A DNA stretch of 37,132 nucleotides from an uncultured Acetatifactor sp. GTDB lineage: Bacteria; Bacillota; Clostridia; Lachnospirales; Lachnospiraceae. Location of the stretch: positions 1-37,132 of the forward strand of contig CAJUJU010000041.1 in NCBI GenBank assembly GCA_910586835.1, in the 5' to 3' direction. This document shows, piece after piece, positions 1-9,016 of the stretch; positions within the stretch are counted from its first letter, which is position 1, and every line of letters starts with the position of its first letter. A model generated the notes under the pieces. It saw nothing but the letters and a program-made list of their open reading frames with translations, had not been told where the DNA came from and ran no database searches. The translations under genes and the position numbers were made by a program.

Positions 1-61
1 TAAAAGGCTGAAAAGGATGACGCCCCTCCAGTACAGACGAAAGGGCGGCCATTACAGATAA
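1..61 (+). CDS. AraC-family transcriptional regulator, C-terminal end (partial)
   Basis: The first 61 bases read in frame as KRLKRMTPLQYRRKGGHYR and a TAA stop. This is the usual end of an AraC/XylS DNA-binding domain, where the last helix is followed by a T-P-x-x-Y-R motif. The rest of the gene lies left of the window, so its ligand-binding part is unknown. The stop codon overlaps the ribosome site of the NUDIX gene that follows, so the two are probably cotranscribed. The call rests on about 19 residues. Confidence 0.55.
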   Translation, partial: KRLKRMTPLQYRRKGGHYR

Positions 62-71
62 GGAGGGCGAG

Positions 72-539
72 ATGAGCGATTATATCATGGATCTGAGAAA
101 GGTTGTGGGGCATGCGCCGCTGCTGCAGTGCGCTGCCAGCATCATCATTGAGAACGACGCGGGAGAGGTTCTTCTGGGGAGAAGGACGGACAATCATCAG
201 TGGGGCTATTCCGGCGGTTCCATAGAGCTGGACGAGACGGTGGAGGAGTGCGCGAAAAGGGAGCTGTTTGAGGAGATGGGGCTGGTGGCGGATGAACTGG
301 AATTTTTCATGGTCAACTCCGGCCCTGAGACCCACTATGTCTATCCAAACGGCGACGAAGTATATAATGTGGAGATTATTTATCTGTGCAGAAGCTATCA
401 CGGGGAACTGAGAAGGCAGGAGTCGGAGGTGGAGGAACTGCGATTTTTTTCGCTGGAGGAGCTGCCGGAGGAGATTTCCCCGCCCATCCGGCCGGTGATG
501 CGCCGGTATGTGGAAATGCGGGGAAAGAAAGAACCGTAA
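72..539 (+). CDS. NUDIX hydrolase
   Basis: This 155-residue protein should hydrolyse a nucleoside diphosphate linked to another moiety in the cytoplasm. A complete Nudix box lies at about residues 49-71: G49, E55, then R63-E64-L65, E67-E68 and G70-L71, matching G-x5-E-x7-R-E-U-x-E-E-x-G-U, whose glutamates bind the divalent metal. The length suits a single-domain member. The ATG follows an AAGGAGGG ribosome site at good spacing. The gene starts 10 bases after the stop of an AraC-type regulator, so the two probably share a transcript. The substrate cannot be read from the sequence; mutT-like and ADP-sugar roles are both possible. Confidence 0.88.
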   Translation: MSDYIMDLRKVVGHAPLLQCAASIIIENDAGEVLLGRRTDNHQWGYSGGSIELDETVEECAKRELFEEMGLVADELEFFMVNSGPETHYVYPNGDEVYNVEIIYLCRSYHGELRRQESEVEELRFFSLEELPEEISPPIRPVMRRYVEMRGKKEP

Positions 540-600
540 ATCCCGATGGATTTTATGAAGTTTCCCTAAAACGATGTCCTTCTGATGAAGAGTCGGCACA

Positions 601-843
601 TTAGAAGCCCGCCATCATCAGACAGGTCAGCTGATCTCTCTGTACGGCGTCGGACTTGCCCTTCACCCGGGAGGCGGCGCCGTCAAGCTCCGTCTTACCT
701 GCGGCGGCGCGCATCAGCTTTTCCTTAAACTCTTTCTGTTCCTTCTCGGCCTCCCTTGCCCTCTTCTCGGCGCTTGCCTGGCATCGGAGCTTCAGGCTGC
801 TCTCCATGGAGTCAAGCAGTGGTCTCAGATTTGTGTTTGTCAT
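601..843 (-). CDS. Small charged helical protein of unknown function
   Basis: An 80-residue reading frame on the minus strand. An AGGAG ribosome site lies about 9 bases upstream of its ATG, which supports real translation. The middle (about residues 20-50) is rich in Lys, Glu, Arg and Ala with no proline and should be a long helix or coiled coil. The C-terminus is hydrophobic and ends in M-M-A-G-F. There is no signal peptide or membrane segment. It converges on the NUDIX gene and lies downstream of the AraC gene in the same direction, about 175 bases away. I do not recognise the family. The main doubt is the short length in GC-rich DNA. Confidence 0.55.
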   Translation of the reverse strand: MTNTNLRPLLDSMESSLKLRCQASAEKRAREAEKEQKEFKEKLMRAAAGKTELDGAASRVKGKSDAVQRDQLTCLMMAGF

Positions 844-928
844 ATAACGCGTCTCCTGTTCTTCTTTTTCTGCGTTGTCTATTTGTGGATTCTATCAATT
901 TATCGGCAGGATTCCGGCATTTCTTTAC

Positions 929-953
929 CCGACGGGGTGGGTGACCCTGTCGG
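929..953. other. Imperfect inverted repeat downstream of the AraC gene
   Basis: CCGAC and GTCGG arms, then an A-C mismatch, then GGGT and ACCC arms, close a five-base loop. It lies about 66 bases past the AraC stop on the minus strand. There is no T-run after it on either strand, so it is at best a weak terminator or an RNA 3'-end stabiliser. Confidence 0.3.
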
Positions 954-1018
954 AACGTATTATTTGTCCCACGACCTCGATAGCTCTGAAAGGTAAGGAT
1001 TCCGTGCCTGCGCGGGCG

Positions 1019-1846
1019 CTACGGCCCCGGGGGATCCACGACCTGCCGGGGCGTCATGTGAAAGCTCTTCTTGAACAAACGGTAAAAATAGGATACATTG
1101 TTGAAATTGATCCGGTCGCAGATTTCCTCCACGGAATAGGAGGACGACTGCAGCAGCGTGTAGGCGTAGCGCATCTTCTGTTCGTTGAAATAGTCCGTAA
1201 CCGTCTTCCCGATCAGCTTTTTAAAGGTTCTGCAGATATATTCCTGACTGTAGGGAAGGGATCGGATCAATACCTGCTGGTCCACGGGAAAATTTTCCGG
1301 CGCGGACAGAAGGGAAATCAGCTTTGTGATCCAGGCGGGGTACTGAGTCTGGGAGCTGACCTGCCGGCTCAAAAAGGCCGTTATGATAAAGGTGCAGACG
1401 GCGCAGGGGTAAAAGGTATCTTGCAGGTCGGGGTTTAATGCAATGGGCTGAACAAGCTGTTCAAGCTGATTGAGCTGTTCGCCGGTCATCTTGATCTGTT
1501 TGCACAGGAGCCCGCCGGTAAATTTTTCATATAAGTCAGGGGAGTACATATTGCAGACCGACCGAAAATAATCCGTCTGAAACAGGATATCCCGGTGGAG
1601 AAAGGTGCGCCCCGTCTTCTGAAAGGCATGTATGTCGTTGGGGGTCAGCAGGCAGGCGTCGCCGCTGGCGATCTTTCCGGCCTTCCCGTTCAGCAGGTGC
1701 AGGCATTCCCCCTCCAGAACATAGAAAAATTCAATAAAATCGTGGCAGTGTGTCCCCGGATCCTCATATTTGAAAATGATGTGTGTGTAGACCGTTCTGT
1801 TGTTTAAAAGTCCATCCGACCGAATGCAGTATTCGTTCTGTGTCAT
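1019..1846 (-). CDS. AraC-family transcriptional regulator with cupin sensor domain
   Basis: This 275-residue regulator probably controls the divergent glycan operon starting at 2060. The N-terminal half has an AraC-type cupin pattern (H-C-H-D-F-I-E-F-F-Y-V-L near residues 33-44, then G-D-A-C-L-L-T-P), which in this family binds a small sugar. The C-terminal 100 residues carry two helix-turn-helix motifs, including S-V-E-E-I-C-D-R-I-N-F and Y-F-Y-R-L-F-K-K-S-F followed by M-T-P-R-Q. A GAGGA ribosome site precedes the ATG, and a promoter lies at 1911-1939. The divergent position is typical of regulators of CUT1 sugar-uptake operons. That the target is the neighbour operon is inference. Confidence 0.88.
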   Translation of the reverse strand: MTQNEYCIRSDGLLNNRTVYTHIIFKYEDPGTHCHDFIEFFYVLEGECLHLLNGKAGKIASGDACLLTPNDIHAFQKTGRTFLHRDILFQTDYFRSVCNMYSPDLYEKFTGGLLCKQIKMTGEQLNQLEQLVQPIALNPDLQDTFYPCAVCTFIITAFLSRQVSSQTQYPAWITKLISLLSAPENFPVDQQVLIRSLPYSQEYICRTFKKLIGKTVTDYFNEQKMRYAYTLLQSSSYSVEEICDRINFNNVSYFYRLFKKSFHMTPRQVVDPPGP

Positions 1847-1910
1847 TCGTAAAATCCTCGTTAAAAATCAAAATCCGTCAGAAATCAGGTAGATCGTCTG
1901 TTTCGGTATC

Positions 1911-1939
1911 AGTATATCATTTTTTGCGCGGCCGGGCAA
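1911..1939 (-). promoter_or_regulatory. Promoter of the AraC regulator gene
   Basis: On the minus strand, a TTGCCC -35 box (1934-1939) is spaced 17 bases from a TATACT -10 box (1911-1916). The -10 is preceded by TGA, giving an extended -10. It lies about 65 bases upstream of the regulator's ATG. Confidence 0.6.
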
Positions 1940-1962
1940 GGATACGAGCCCCCATGTCAATA

Positions 1963-2031
1963 CAGTGTAATAGCAGGAGGGTACAGTTGATTTTGAGTCG
2001 GGCGGATCTGCTGTATGATTGAAGTACACTG
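1963..2031 (+). promoter_or_regulatory. Probable promoter and operator region of the glycan operon
   Basis: A TATGAT -10 box lies at 2014-2019, with only poor -35 candidates 15-16 bases upstream (TTGAGT near 1993), as expected for an activator-dependent promoter. The heptamer CAGTGTA at 1963-1969 is repeated in inverted form as TACACTG at 2025-2031, flanking the promoter. These could be regulator half-sites. The -10 is plausible; the operator is a guess. Confidence 0.35.
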
Positions 2032-2059
2032 ATAACGGAAAGTATACGGGGGTGAGGAA

Positions 2060-5000
2060 ATGTTTTACGACAGAAACAGAACAGACCGGCTGGAGAAGGA
2101 AACCTTCGAGCATCCGCCCGCATGGTTTCGGGGAGCCCCGTTCTGGGCATGGAACACGACGCTGGACAGACAGGAGCTTCTGTGGCAGATCGACCGCCTG
2201 AAGGAGATGGGGTTCGGGGGATTTTTCATGCATTCCCGCAGCGGAATGGCGACGGAGTACCTGAGCGGGGAGTTTATGGAGCTGGTCAGGGCCTGCGCGG
2301 AGCACGGAAAGGAAGCGGGGATGCTTCCCTGCCTGTACGACGAGGACCGCTGGCCCAGCGGCGCGGCGGGTGGGTATGTGACCGAAGAAAAAAAGTACCG
2401 TCAGAAGACGGTCTGCCTTTCCCGGGAGGAGCCGGAGGCGATGGAGGCCCGGTTTGCCGGGGAGGAGCGGGAGCCAAGGCTTCTGGCCGTCTATGACGTG
2501 CGCTTTGACGGGGAGGACCGGCTGGAGGATTACCGGATGACGGAGCCCGGGGAGCCGGCGCAGGGGGAGCGGTGGTATCTCTATACCATGTTGAAGCCCC
2601 TGACGGGCTGGCATAACGGCTTTACCTACCTGGATACCATGAACGCGGAGGCGGTGGACGCTTTCATCGACGTCACCTACCGGGCCTACAAGAGGGAGCT
2701 GGGCGGCGAATTCGGCGAAGGGATTCCCATAATCTTTACGGACGAGCCGAATTACGGCGAGATCCGGATGAAGGAATTTGCCCGGGACGGGAAGATGGCA
2801 GAATTTCCCTGGACGCAAACCTTCCGGGAAACGTTCCGTCAGCGCTTCGGATATGATATGGTAGAGTGTATGCCGGAACTGGTGTGGAACAAAAAGGGGG
2901 ATGAGCCCTCCACCGCGCGGTATCACTTTTACGCCCATGCCTCGGAGCTGTTCGCCGGGGCCTACGGCGACCGGATCGGGAGATGGTGCGCGGAAAACGG
3001 GATCGCCTTCACCGGGCATGTGTTGAAGGAGGACAGCCTCTTTTCGCAGATGAGCGCGGTGGGGGAGGCCATGCGGCAGTACCGGGAATTTACGATTCCG
3101 GGCATCGACCTTCTCTGCGACGAAAGACAGTTTGCCACCGCGAAGCAGGCACAATCGGTTGCCCGTCAATATGGCCGTGAGGGAGTGATGAGCGAGCTGT
3201 ACGGCGTCACCGGATGGGATTTTGACTTCCGGGGGCACAAATTTCAGGGAGACTGGCAGGCGGCGCTGGGGGTAACCCTGCGCGTTCCCCATCTTTCCTG
3301 GGTCAGCATGAAGGGCTCCGCCAAGAGGGATTATCCGGCCAGCATCGGCTACCAGTCCTCCTGGTTTCGGGAATACCGCTTTATCGAGGATCACTTTGCC
3401 CGGGTGAACGCGGCTATGACCCGGGGCGTGCCGGAGGTGCGGGTGGCGGTGATTCACCCCATAGAGAGCGCCTGGATAACGGAGGGCGTGCGGGAGCATA
3501 CCGCTCTCGCGGGCAGCGCCTTAAACGAGTTCTTTCAGGATCTGGTGCAGTGGCTTCTGCGCGGACAGATCGACTTTGACCTAGTCAGCGAAAGCCTGCT
3601 GCCGGAGCTGTACGACGGGAAGGCGGAAGGGTTCTGCGTGGGCCGGATGCGTTATCAGACGGTTCTGGTGCCGCCCCTTGTGACCGTTCGCTCCACTACG
3701 CTGAAGGCCCTGGAGGATTTCCTGGGCAGGGGAGGCAGGGTGATCTTTGCCGGAAAGGTTCCGGCCTGCGTGGACGGCCGGCCGGGCGACGGGGCGAGGG
3801 AGGTTTACGACCGGGCGGAGAAGGTTCCGCTCCTGAAGACCGATATACTGGGGGCGCTGGAGGAAGAGCGTCAGATCGCCGTCTGCGGACAGGGCGGAGA
3901 GAGGCGAAACGATCTGGTTTATCAGATGCGCAGGGAGGGGGAGAACCGATGGCTCTTCATCGCGCACTGCGACCCGCCCGACCGGGTGGACGGCAGGGAT
4001 TCCTGCCGCGACCGGATCCGGATCACGGTGAAGGGACGGTGGAAGCCCACGCTGTACGATACCGTAAACGGCGGGATACAGGAGATCCCCTGTCGGGTGG
4101 CAAACGAAAGCACACGCTTTACGGTTCCCTGTCAGGCGCTGGATTCCCTGCTGTTTCTGCTGACGCCCGGGAGCGGGGAGGCGTCCGGGAGAGAGCCGGC
4201 GGAGGGGGAACGCCCGCTGCAGGCGTTTGCCGCTTCGGAGAGACGGATCGACCTTCCGGATTTTGCGGAATACAGGAGAAGCGAACCGAACGTGCTGGTG
4301 CTGGACCGCTGCCGGTGGTCCCGGGACGGCGTAAATTACAGCCCCGGCAGGGAGGAGCTTCTGCGGATCGACAGGGCCATCCGGCAGGAGCTGGATTATC
4401 CCATGGCGGACGGGACGGACGTACAGCCCTGGCGCATCCCGGCGGAAAGGCCGTCGGAGTATGTCTGGCTGCGCTTTGCGTTTGACAGCGAGGCGGAGGC
4501 GTCGTGTTCCCTGGGATATGAGGAGCTGGAGGAGGTCTGGCTCAACGGCGAAAAGGTGGAGGTCAGACAGTCGGGATATTTCGCGGATCACGCCATTCAC
4601 ACCATGGCGCTGCCCGGGCTGAAGGCGGGAGAGAATGTGCTGACCGCCCGGGTTCCCATCGGCAGGAGGATCAGCCTGGAGAACCTTTTCCTCATCGGCG
4701 ACTTTGGGGTGAAGGTTGTGGGCGCGTACGCTTCCGTGATCCGGGAGCCCGAAAAGCTCGCCTTCGGCTCCGTCACCGGACAGGGAATGCCCTTTTACGG
4801 GGCGGCGGTCACCTACCGGATTCCCTTTGCCTGTGAGGCGGGGAGCCTGCGGGTGAGGACGGATTATTATAAGGGAGCCCTCATAAGCGTCAGGATGGAC
4901 GGCCGGGAGGCGGGGAGGATCGTGCTGCCGCCCTACGAGCTGGTTCTGCCCGATGTGGCCGCGGGAGAGCATCTTCTGGAGCTGACCCTCTTTGCCAGCC

Positions 5001-5176
5001 GGATCAACACCTTCGGGGCGCTGCACCTCTGCGTTCCGGTGAGCTGGAAGGGGCCGAACATGTGGTATACGGAGGGCTGCGGCTGGGCGGACGAGTATCA
5101 GTTGACCGATGTGGGGATCATGAAGAAGCCGGTTTTGACTATCTGCCCGGCAGCTTTGGAAGCAGGCAGGGAGTAA
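2060..5176 (+). CDS. GH106-related glycoside hydrolase (alpha-L-rhamnosidase-like)
   Basis: This 1038-residue protein resembles the large glycoside hydrolases related to GH106. The N-terminus has the family pattern P-F-W-A-W-N, then G-F-G-G-F-F-M-H-S-R and L-Y-D-E-D-R-W-P-S-G-A-A-G-G within the first 110 residues. The catalytic barrel continues with F-T-D-E-P-N, where E229 is a candidate catalytic acid. The middle looks like a beta-galactosidase-type middle domain, and the last 300 residues are beta-sandwich in character with an S-C-S-L-G-Y-E-E-L-E-E-V-W-L-N-G stretch. No signal peptide is seen, so it probably acts in the cytoplasm on imported oligosaccharides. A GGTGAGGA ribosome site precedes the ATG. 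It is the first gene of the operon. Rhamnose specificity is not assured; related proteins have been given other specificities. Confidence 0.75.
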   Translation: MFYDRNRTDRLEKETFEHPPAWFRGAPFWAWNTTLDRQELLWQIDRLKEMGFGGFFMHSRSGMATEYLSGEFMELVRACAEHGKEAGMLPCLYDEDRWPSGAAGGYVTEEKKYRQKTVCLSREEPEAMEARFAGEEREPRLLAVYDVRFDGEDRLEDYRMTEPGEPAQGERWYLYTMLKPLTGWHNGFTYLDTMNAEAVDAFIDVTYRAYKRELGGEFGEGIPIIFTDEPNYGEIRMKEFARDGKMAEFPWTQTFRETFRQRFGYDMVECMPELVWNKKGDEPSTARYHFYAHASELFAGAYGDRIGRWCAENGIAFTGHVLKEDSLFSQMSAVGEAMRQYREFTIPGIDLLCDERQFATAKQAQSVARQYGREGVMSELYGVTGWDFDFRGHKFQGDWQAALGVTLRVPHLSWVSMKGSAKRDYPASIGYQSSWFREYRFIEDHFARVNAAMTRGVPEVRVAVIHPIESAWITEGVREHTALAGSALNEFFQDLVQWLLRGQIDFDLVSESLLPELYDGKAEGFCVGRMRYQTVLVPPLVTVRSTTLKALEDFLGRGGRVIFAGKVPACVDGRPGDGAREVYDRAEKVPLLKTDILGALEEERQIAVCGQGGERRNDLVYQMRREGENRWLFIAHCDPPDRVDGRDSCRDRIRITVKGRWKPTLYDTVNGGIQEIPCRVANESTRFTVPCQALDSLLFLLTPGSGEASGREPAEGERPLQAFAASERRIDLPDFAEYRRSEPNVLVLDRCRWSRDGVNYSPGREELLRIDRAIRQELDYPMADGTDVQPWRIPAERPSEYVWLRFAFDSEAEASCSLGYEELEEVWLNGEKVEVRQSGYFADHAIHTMALPGLKAGENVLTARVPIGRRISLENLFLIGDFGVKVVGAYASVIREPEKLAFGSVTGQGMPFYGAAVTYRIPFACEAGSLRVRTDYYKGALISVRMDGREAGRIVLPPYELVLPDVAAGEHLLELTLFASRINTFGALHLCVPVSWKGPNMWYTEGCGWADEYQLTDVGIMKKPVLTICPAALEAGRE

Positions 5177-5210
5177 ACGATAGACGAAAAAAGTATGGGA
5201 GGGAAACATT

Positions 5211-7058
5211 ATGCGGAAATGCAGGAAAATTACGGGCGTTATTCTGTGCCTGCTGCTTGTCCTTTCGCTGGCGGCCTGCGGCGGAGACGGGGCGGACGGA
5301 AGCGGAGCGGGCGGCGGAGAGCAGGCGAAGGTCGTCTTCTGTACCTATGGGGACGATTCGGAGCTCGGCGTGTACAAGGCCATGGTGGACGAGTTTAACG
5401 AAACCTACGGCAAGGAGCACAATATCTATGTGGAGCACACGCCCATAGCCATCACCGGCTACACCAGTTATATTACATCCATGTCGACGGCACAGGAGAG
5501 CTATGACGTGTTTCTGGTGATCGAGGACAACTTCAAGAGATGGGTCAACATGGGCTTTGTGGCGGATATGACTTCTTACTTTGACGCGGTGACGGACATT
5601 GACACATCGGATATCTTTGAAAATACCGTAGACAGACTGCGGCTGAACGTGGCGAACAATACGTCCAACAAGACGGACCCTCTGTACGGTCTGCCCCTGG
5701 ATACCAAGCCCTCCGCCGTCTATTATAACGAGACCCTGTTTGAGAAGGCGGGAATCCGGATCATCAGCGTGGACGAGCAGGATATGGACGCGTGGAACGC
5801 CGGGGAGATCCCGGACCGCCGCGGCCAGTACAAGGCGGATTTCCCGGAGCTGGCGGGCATCACCGTGCCGAAGAAAGGCTACTACCGCAGCCGCACGCCC
5901 TATGTGAGCGGCTACAACTGGACGCTTCCGGCAGACGACGAGATCACGGTGTTCAACAACCGGATTCCCATGAACTGGGACGAGATGGAGGATCTGGCAA
6001 TGATCTTTTCCGTGCACAACCCCAATGCGGGCAAAAATTTCGGCACCGAGTACGGAATGTTCACGGAGTGGTGGTTTAACTACGGCTGGAGCGTGGGCGG
6101 CAACTGCCTGCAGGATCTGTCCGGAAACGGCGACTGGAACTTCTCGCTTCTGGATTCCACGCCGAACTACATCGTGGCCTCGGAGAGCGGCTACACGGGA
6201 GAATGGACGGGAAAGAGCTACGGCAAGGGGGAAACCCTGGAATTTAACGACAAGTTTGACGTGCCTGCGGGAAAGGTGATGGAGCCCGACGAGGAGGGCG
6301 GATACACCGTGGACGGGAAGCAGGTGGGCATCCGGGCCTCGGTGGAGACGGCCGCGCAAAACGGCACGCTGCAGGCTCTGCCCTCGGTGCGGGATGCCTT
6401 TACCCGGTATTTGAGGCTGGGCGCTTCCCAGGATAGCGTTATCGAAAACATGGGCGGCCTGAGCATTTCGCCCAACCCCATTACCTTTAACAACAGAACC
6501 AGACAGAACTACTGGTTTTCCGGCAAGATGGCCATGCTGGTGGACTATTCCACCTACATTGAAACCTTTTCCAGGGAGGCCGAGAGCAACGGCTTTGAGT
6601 GGGACGTGGCGCCTCTGATGGTATACAAGGAGTACACGAATCCCCTGGATCCCGCCTGCGATACCGTGAAGGTGGTGGGAAAACAGGCGGGGGAATGTAA
6701 CTCCAAGGCCATGGTGGTGCGGGAGCGCTCCTCTGTGAAGGAGGCGGCCGCCCAGTTTATCTGCTGGATGGCAAGCAAGGAAGGGCAGAGCATCCGCGCA
6801 CAGAACGGACATTTCCCCAACCAGCGGGCGCTGCTGGAGGGCATCCAGTACAACGGCTACGCTCCGCAGAACGTGACGGTGTTCAGCGAGGCGCTGGAGT
6901 ATCAGGGAGCCGGGGACTGGTGGTATCTGCCGGATGACGCCTGGATCCAGGTGTGGGCAAATCCGCTCAACAGCGAAGTGCGAAACGGCACGCTGGCCTA
7001 TGACCTCTGGAAGAAGGCAGCAATTCCCGACACAAATAAAAAGCTGCTGGAGTACTGA
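5211..7058 (+). CDS. CUT1 ABC transporter, sugar-binding lipoprotein
   Basis: This 615-residue extracellular solute-binding protein (family 1 type) should deliver oligosaccharides to the two permeases downstream. The N-terminus is a lipoprotein signal: basic start, hydrophobic core, then L-A-A-C with the lipidated cysteine at C23, followed by a Gly/Asp-rich linker. The mature part shows the usual features: Y-D-V-F-L-V-I near the start, Y-G-L-P-L-D-T-K-P-S-A-V-Y-Y-N in the hinge region, and a late S-K-A-M-V-V-R-E-R-S segment. It is longer than most CUT1 binding proteins (about 430-550 residues), which suits a large oligosaccharide ligand. A GGGAGGG ribosome site precedes the ATG, 34 bases after the GH106-like gene. 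The ligand is unknown. Confidence 0.9.
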   Translation: MRKCRKITGVILCLLLVLSLAACGGDGADGSGAGGGEQAKVVFCTYGDDSELGVYKAMVDEFNETYGKEHNIYVEHTPIAITGYTSYITSMSTAQESYDVFLVIEDNFKRWVNMGFVADMTSYFDAVTDIDTSDIFENTVDRLRLNVANNTSNKTDPLYGLPLDTKPSAVYYNETLFEKAGIRIISVDEQDMDAWNAGEIPDRRGQYKADFPELAGITVPKKGYYRSRTPYVSGYNWTLPADDEITVFNNRIPMNWDEMEDLAMIFSVHNPNAGKNFGTEYGMFTEWWFNYGWSVGGNCLQDLSGNGDWNFSLLDSTPNYIVASESGYTGEWTGKSYGKGETLEFNDKFDVPAGKVMEPDEEGGYTVDGKQVGIRASVETAAQNGTLQALPSVRDAFTRYLRLGASQDSVIENMGGLSISPNPITFNNRTRQNYWFSGKMAMLVDYSTYIETFSREAESNGFEWDVAPLMVYKEYTNPLDPACDTVKVVGKQAGECNSKAMVVRERSSVKEAAAQFICWMASKEGQSIRAQNGHFPNQRALLEGIQYNGYAPQNVTVFSEALEYQGAGDWWYLPDDAWIQVWANPLNSEVRNGTLAYDLWKKAAIPDTNKKLLEY

Positions 7059-7123
7059 AGATAACTGCGGCAGCTCGGACGCGCAATGGAGTATCCGCGC
7101 CCTTGCGGGTATGGGGTATAAAC

Positions 7124-8053
7124 ATGAAACGGACTTTGACGAAACAAAAAGAATTCAGGGGCAACAGGCACGAGAGGATTGAGGGCTTCTGCATGGCGGT
7201 GATTCCTTTTATCGGGTTTCTGGCCTTCACGGGATTTCCCATGGTGCTGTCTCTTTTGATCAGCTTCCATGACCTGCACTCTTATGATCTGTCCCAGATG
7301 CGCTTTATCGGACTTGACAACTATAAAAACATGTTCGCCACGCCGTTGTTCCAGACGGCGCTGGTGAACACGCTGTACTTTTGTCTCAGCGTGCCCATCA
7401 ATCTGGTGTCTCAGCTCTTTCTGGCCAATCTTTTGACCAAGCCGCTGAATCCCCATTTTGCCAAGGCGGCGCGGCTGATTCTCTACATTCCCACCGTCAT
7501 CGGCGGAGTGGCCATCTCGCTGATCTGGAACTGGATTCTGGAGGCGAACTACGGTGTGATCAACACCATTCTTGCGGCCCTGGGCATGAGTAAGGTGGGC
7601 TTTACCACCACCAGGGAATGGTTTATGCCCTCGGTGCTGCTGATCAAATGGTGGAGCGTGGGACTGAACATTCTGGTGTTCCAGGCGGCCCTCTCCAATG
7701 TGAACGCATCCTTAAAGGAAGCGGCCCGGATCGACGGGGCAAGAGACCGGCAGGTGTTCTTTAAGGTCATCCTGCCGCAGATCGCCCCCATGCTGATCTA
7801 CACCTGTACCATGAACATCATCGAGGCCTTCGGAGAGATCTCCACCATGCAGATCATTTCCGGAAACGGGCTGGGTCCCAGCAATTCCGCCGTGACCTTG
7901 AGCTACATGATGTACCGCATGGCGTATGTGAATATTTATACCGAGGGCTTCGGGCTGGCCAGCGCGCTTGGCTGGGTGATCGGCATTATCACCATCGTCT
8001 TTGTCCGGGCCAGTACCTGGGCGTCGAAGAAGTGGCTTTCGGCCGACGATTAA
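7124..8053 (+). CDS. CUT1 ABC transporter permease 1 (MalF/UgpA/LplB type)
   Basis: This 309-residue inner-membrane permease has about six transmembrane helices. It carries the ATPase-docking EAA loop, seen here as E-A-A-R-I-D-G-A-R-D-R-Q-V-F-F-K-V-I-L-P. It forms a heterodimer with the next permease and receives sugar from the lipoprotein encoded upstream. I chose the ATG at 7124, which has a GGGG-type ribosome site about 8 bases before it. A TTG at 7103 in the same frame would add seven residues and has no better ribosome site. No ATP-binding subunit is encoded in the operon; CUT1 systems in Firmicutes usually borrow a shared MsmK/UgpC-type ATPase. Confidence 0.9.
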   Translation: MKRTLTKQKEFRGNRHERIEGFCMAVIPFIGFLAFTGFPMVLSLLISFHDLHSYDLSQMRFIGLDNYKNMFATPLFQTALVNTLYFCLSVPINLVSQLFLANLLTKPLNPHFAKAARLILYIPTVIGGVAISLIWNWILEANYGVINTILAALGMSKVGFTTTREWFMPSVLLIKWWSVGLNILVFQAALSNVNASLKEAARIDGARDRQVFFKVILPQIAPMLIYTCTMNIIEAFGEISTMQIISGNGLGPSNSAVTLSYMMYRMAYVNIYTEGFGLASALGWVIGIITIVFVRASTWASKKWLSADD

Positions 8054-8065
8054 GGAGGGACAACC

Positions 8066-8914
8066 ATGCAAAATCACAGGAAAAAGTACGCCGGAACCTA
8101 CGCCATTCTGACTGCCTGCATGCTGGTGGTTCTGTTTGCGCTCTACATTGCGGTGATCACCTCCTTTATGACCAAGGAGGAGGCCAACTATGTGGAATTC
8201 CACTGGATTCCGAAGCAGGGGATCTCCCTGCGGGCCTACATCGACGCGTTCACCAAGGACTATGGCGGCACCAATGTGTTTATCGGCCTGAAAAATACGC
8301 TGCTGATGTATGTGCCCTCCATCCTGGTGGGGCTGTATGTGTCGGCGGTGTCGGCCTTCGCCTTTGCCAAGATGCGCTTTCCCGGGAGAAAGCTGATGTA
8401 CACCCTGCTGATTTCGGGTATGCTGATCCCGGTCAGCACGGGAACCATCGCGAAGCTTTTGATTTACGACCGGCTGGGCTGGATCGGCACGCCCTGGCCC
8501 ATCATGGTGCCCAGGATGATGGGGATGGCGGGGATGATTTTCTTCCTGCGGCAGTACTATGTGTCGTTGCCCTCGGAGCTTCTGGACGCCGCCCGCATCG
8601 ACGGACTGAGCTATTTCGGAACCTTTAACCGGGTGATCCTGCCGATTTCCGTGTCGCCGCTTTTAGTGCAGTTTATCTTTGCCTTCATCGCGGCGTACAA
8701 CGACTATAACGATCCGCTGTACTTCCTGACCAGCAATGCAAAGCTGCGCACCATCCAGCTTACGCTGGCGTTTCTGGTGGATCCCTACGAGCAGGACTGG
8801 CCCCTGCGGATGGCGGCCTGTATCGCGTCGGCAATCCCCATGTTTTTACTGTATCTGTGCACCCAGAAGATCATGCTGAAGGGGCTGGACGTGTCTTCGT
8901 CCGTGAAGGGCTGA
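8066..8914 (+). CDS. CUT1 ABC transporter permease 2 (MalG/UgpE/YtcP type)
   Basis: This 282-residue membrane protein is the partner of the permease just upstream, 12 bases away, with an AAGGAGGG ribosome site between them. It shows about six hydrophobic helices and a clear EAA loop (L-L-D-A-A-R-I-D-G-L-S-Y-F-G-T-F-N-R-V-I). The P-I-M-V-P-R-M-M-G-M-A-G-M-I-F-F segment and the Y-N-D-Y-N-D-P-L-Y-F segment are typical of the LplC/YtcP-like branch that imports complex oligosaccharides. The protein acts in the cytoplasmic membrane. Confidence 0.9.
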   Translation: MQNHRKKYAGTYAILTACMLVVLFALYIAVITSFMTKEEANYVEFHWIPKQGISLRAYIDAFTKDYGGTNVFIGLKNTLLMYVPSILVGLYVSAVSAFAFAKMRFPGRKLMYTLLISGMLIPVSTGTIAKLLIYDRLGWIGTPWPIMVPRMMGMAGMIFFLRQYYVSLPSELLDAARIDGLSYFGTFNRVILPISVSPLLVQFIFAFIAAYNDYNDPLYFLTSNAKLRTIQLTLAFLVDPYEQDWPLRMAACIASAIPMFLLYLCTQKIMLKGLDVSSSVKG

Positions 8915-9016
8915 TTTTTCAGAGGAGAAGCAAAAAGAAGCGCGGGAAAAAGTGCAATGAGGACAGGGTTTGAACAGATGCCCGTGAAAGAGTGGAAATG
9001 AAGGAGGGACAGGCAA

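Noticed and set aside
1868..3499. Long minus-strand open frame opposite the GH106-like gene
   Set aside because: Proline-, arginine- and histidine-rich translation without domains; it is the antisense of a clear glycosidase in GC-rich DNA. The same applies to 3581-5209, 5139-6812 and 19460-21856.
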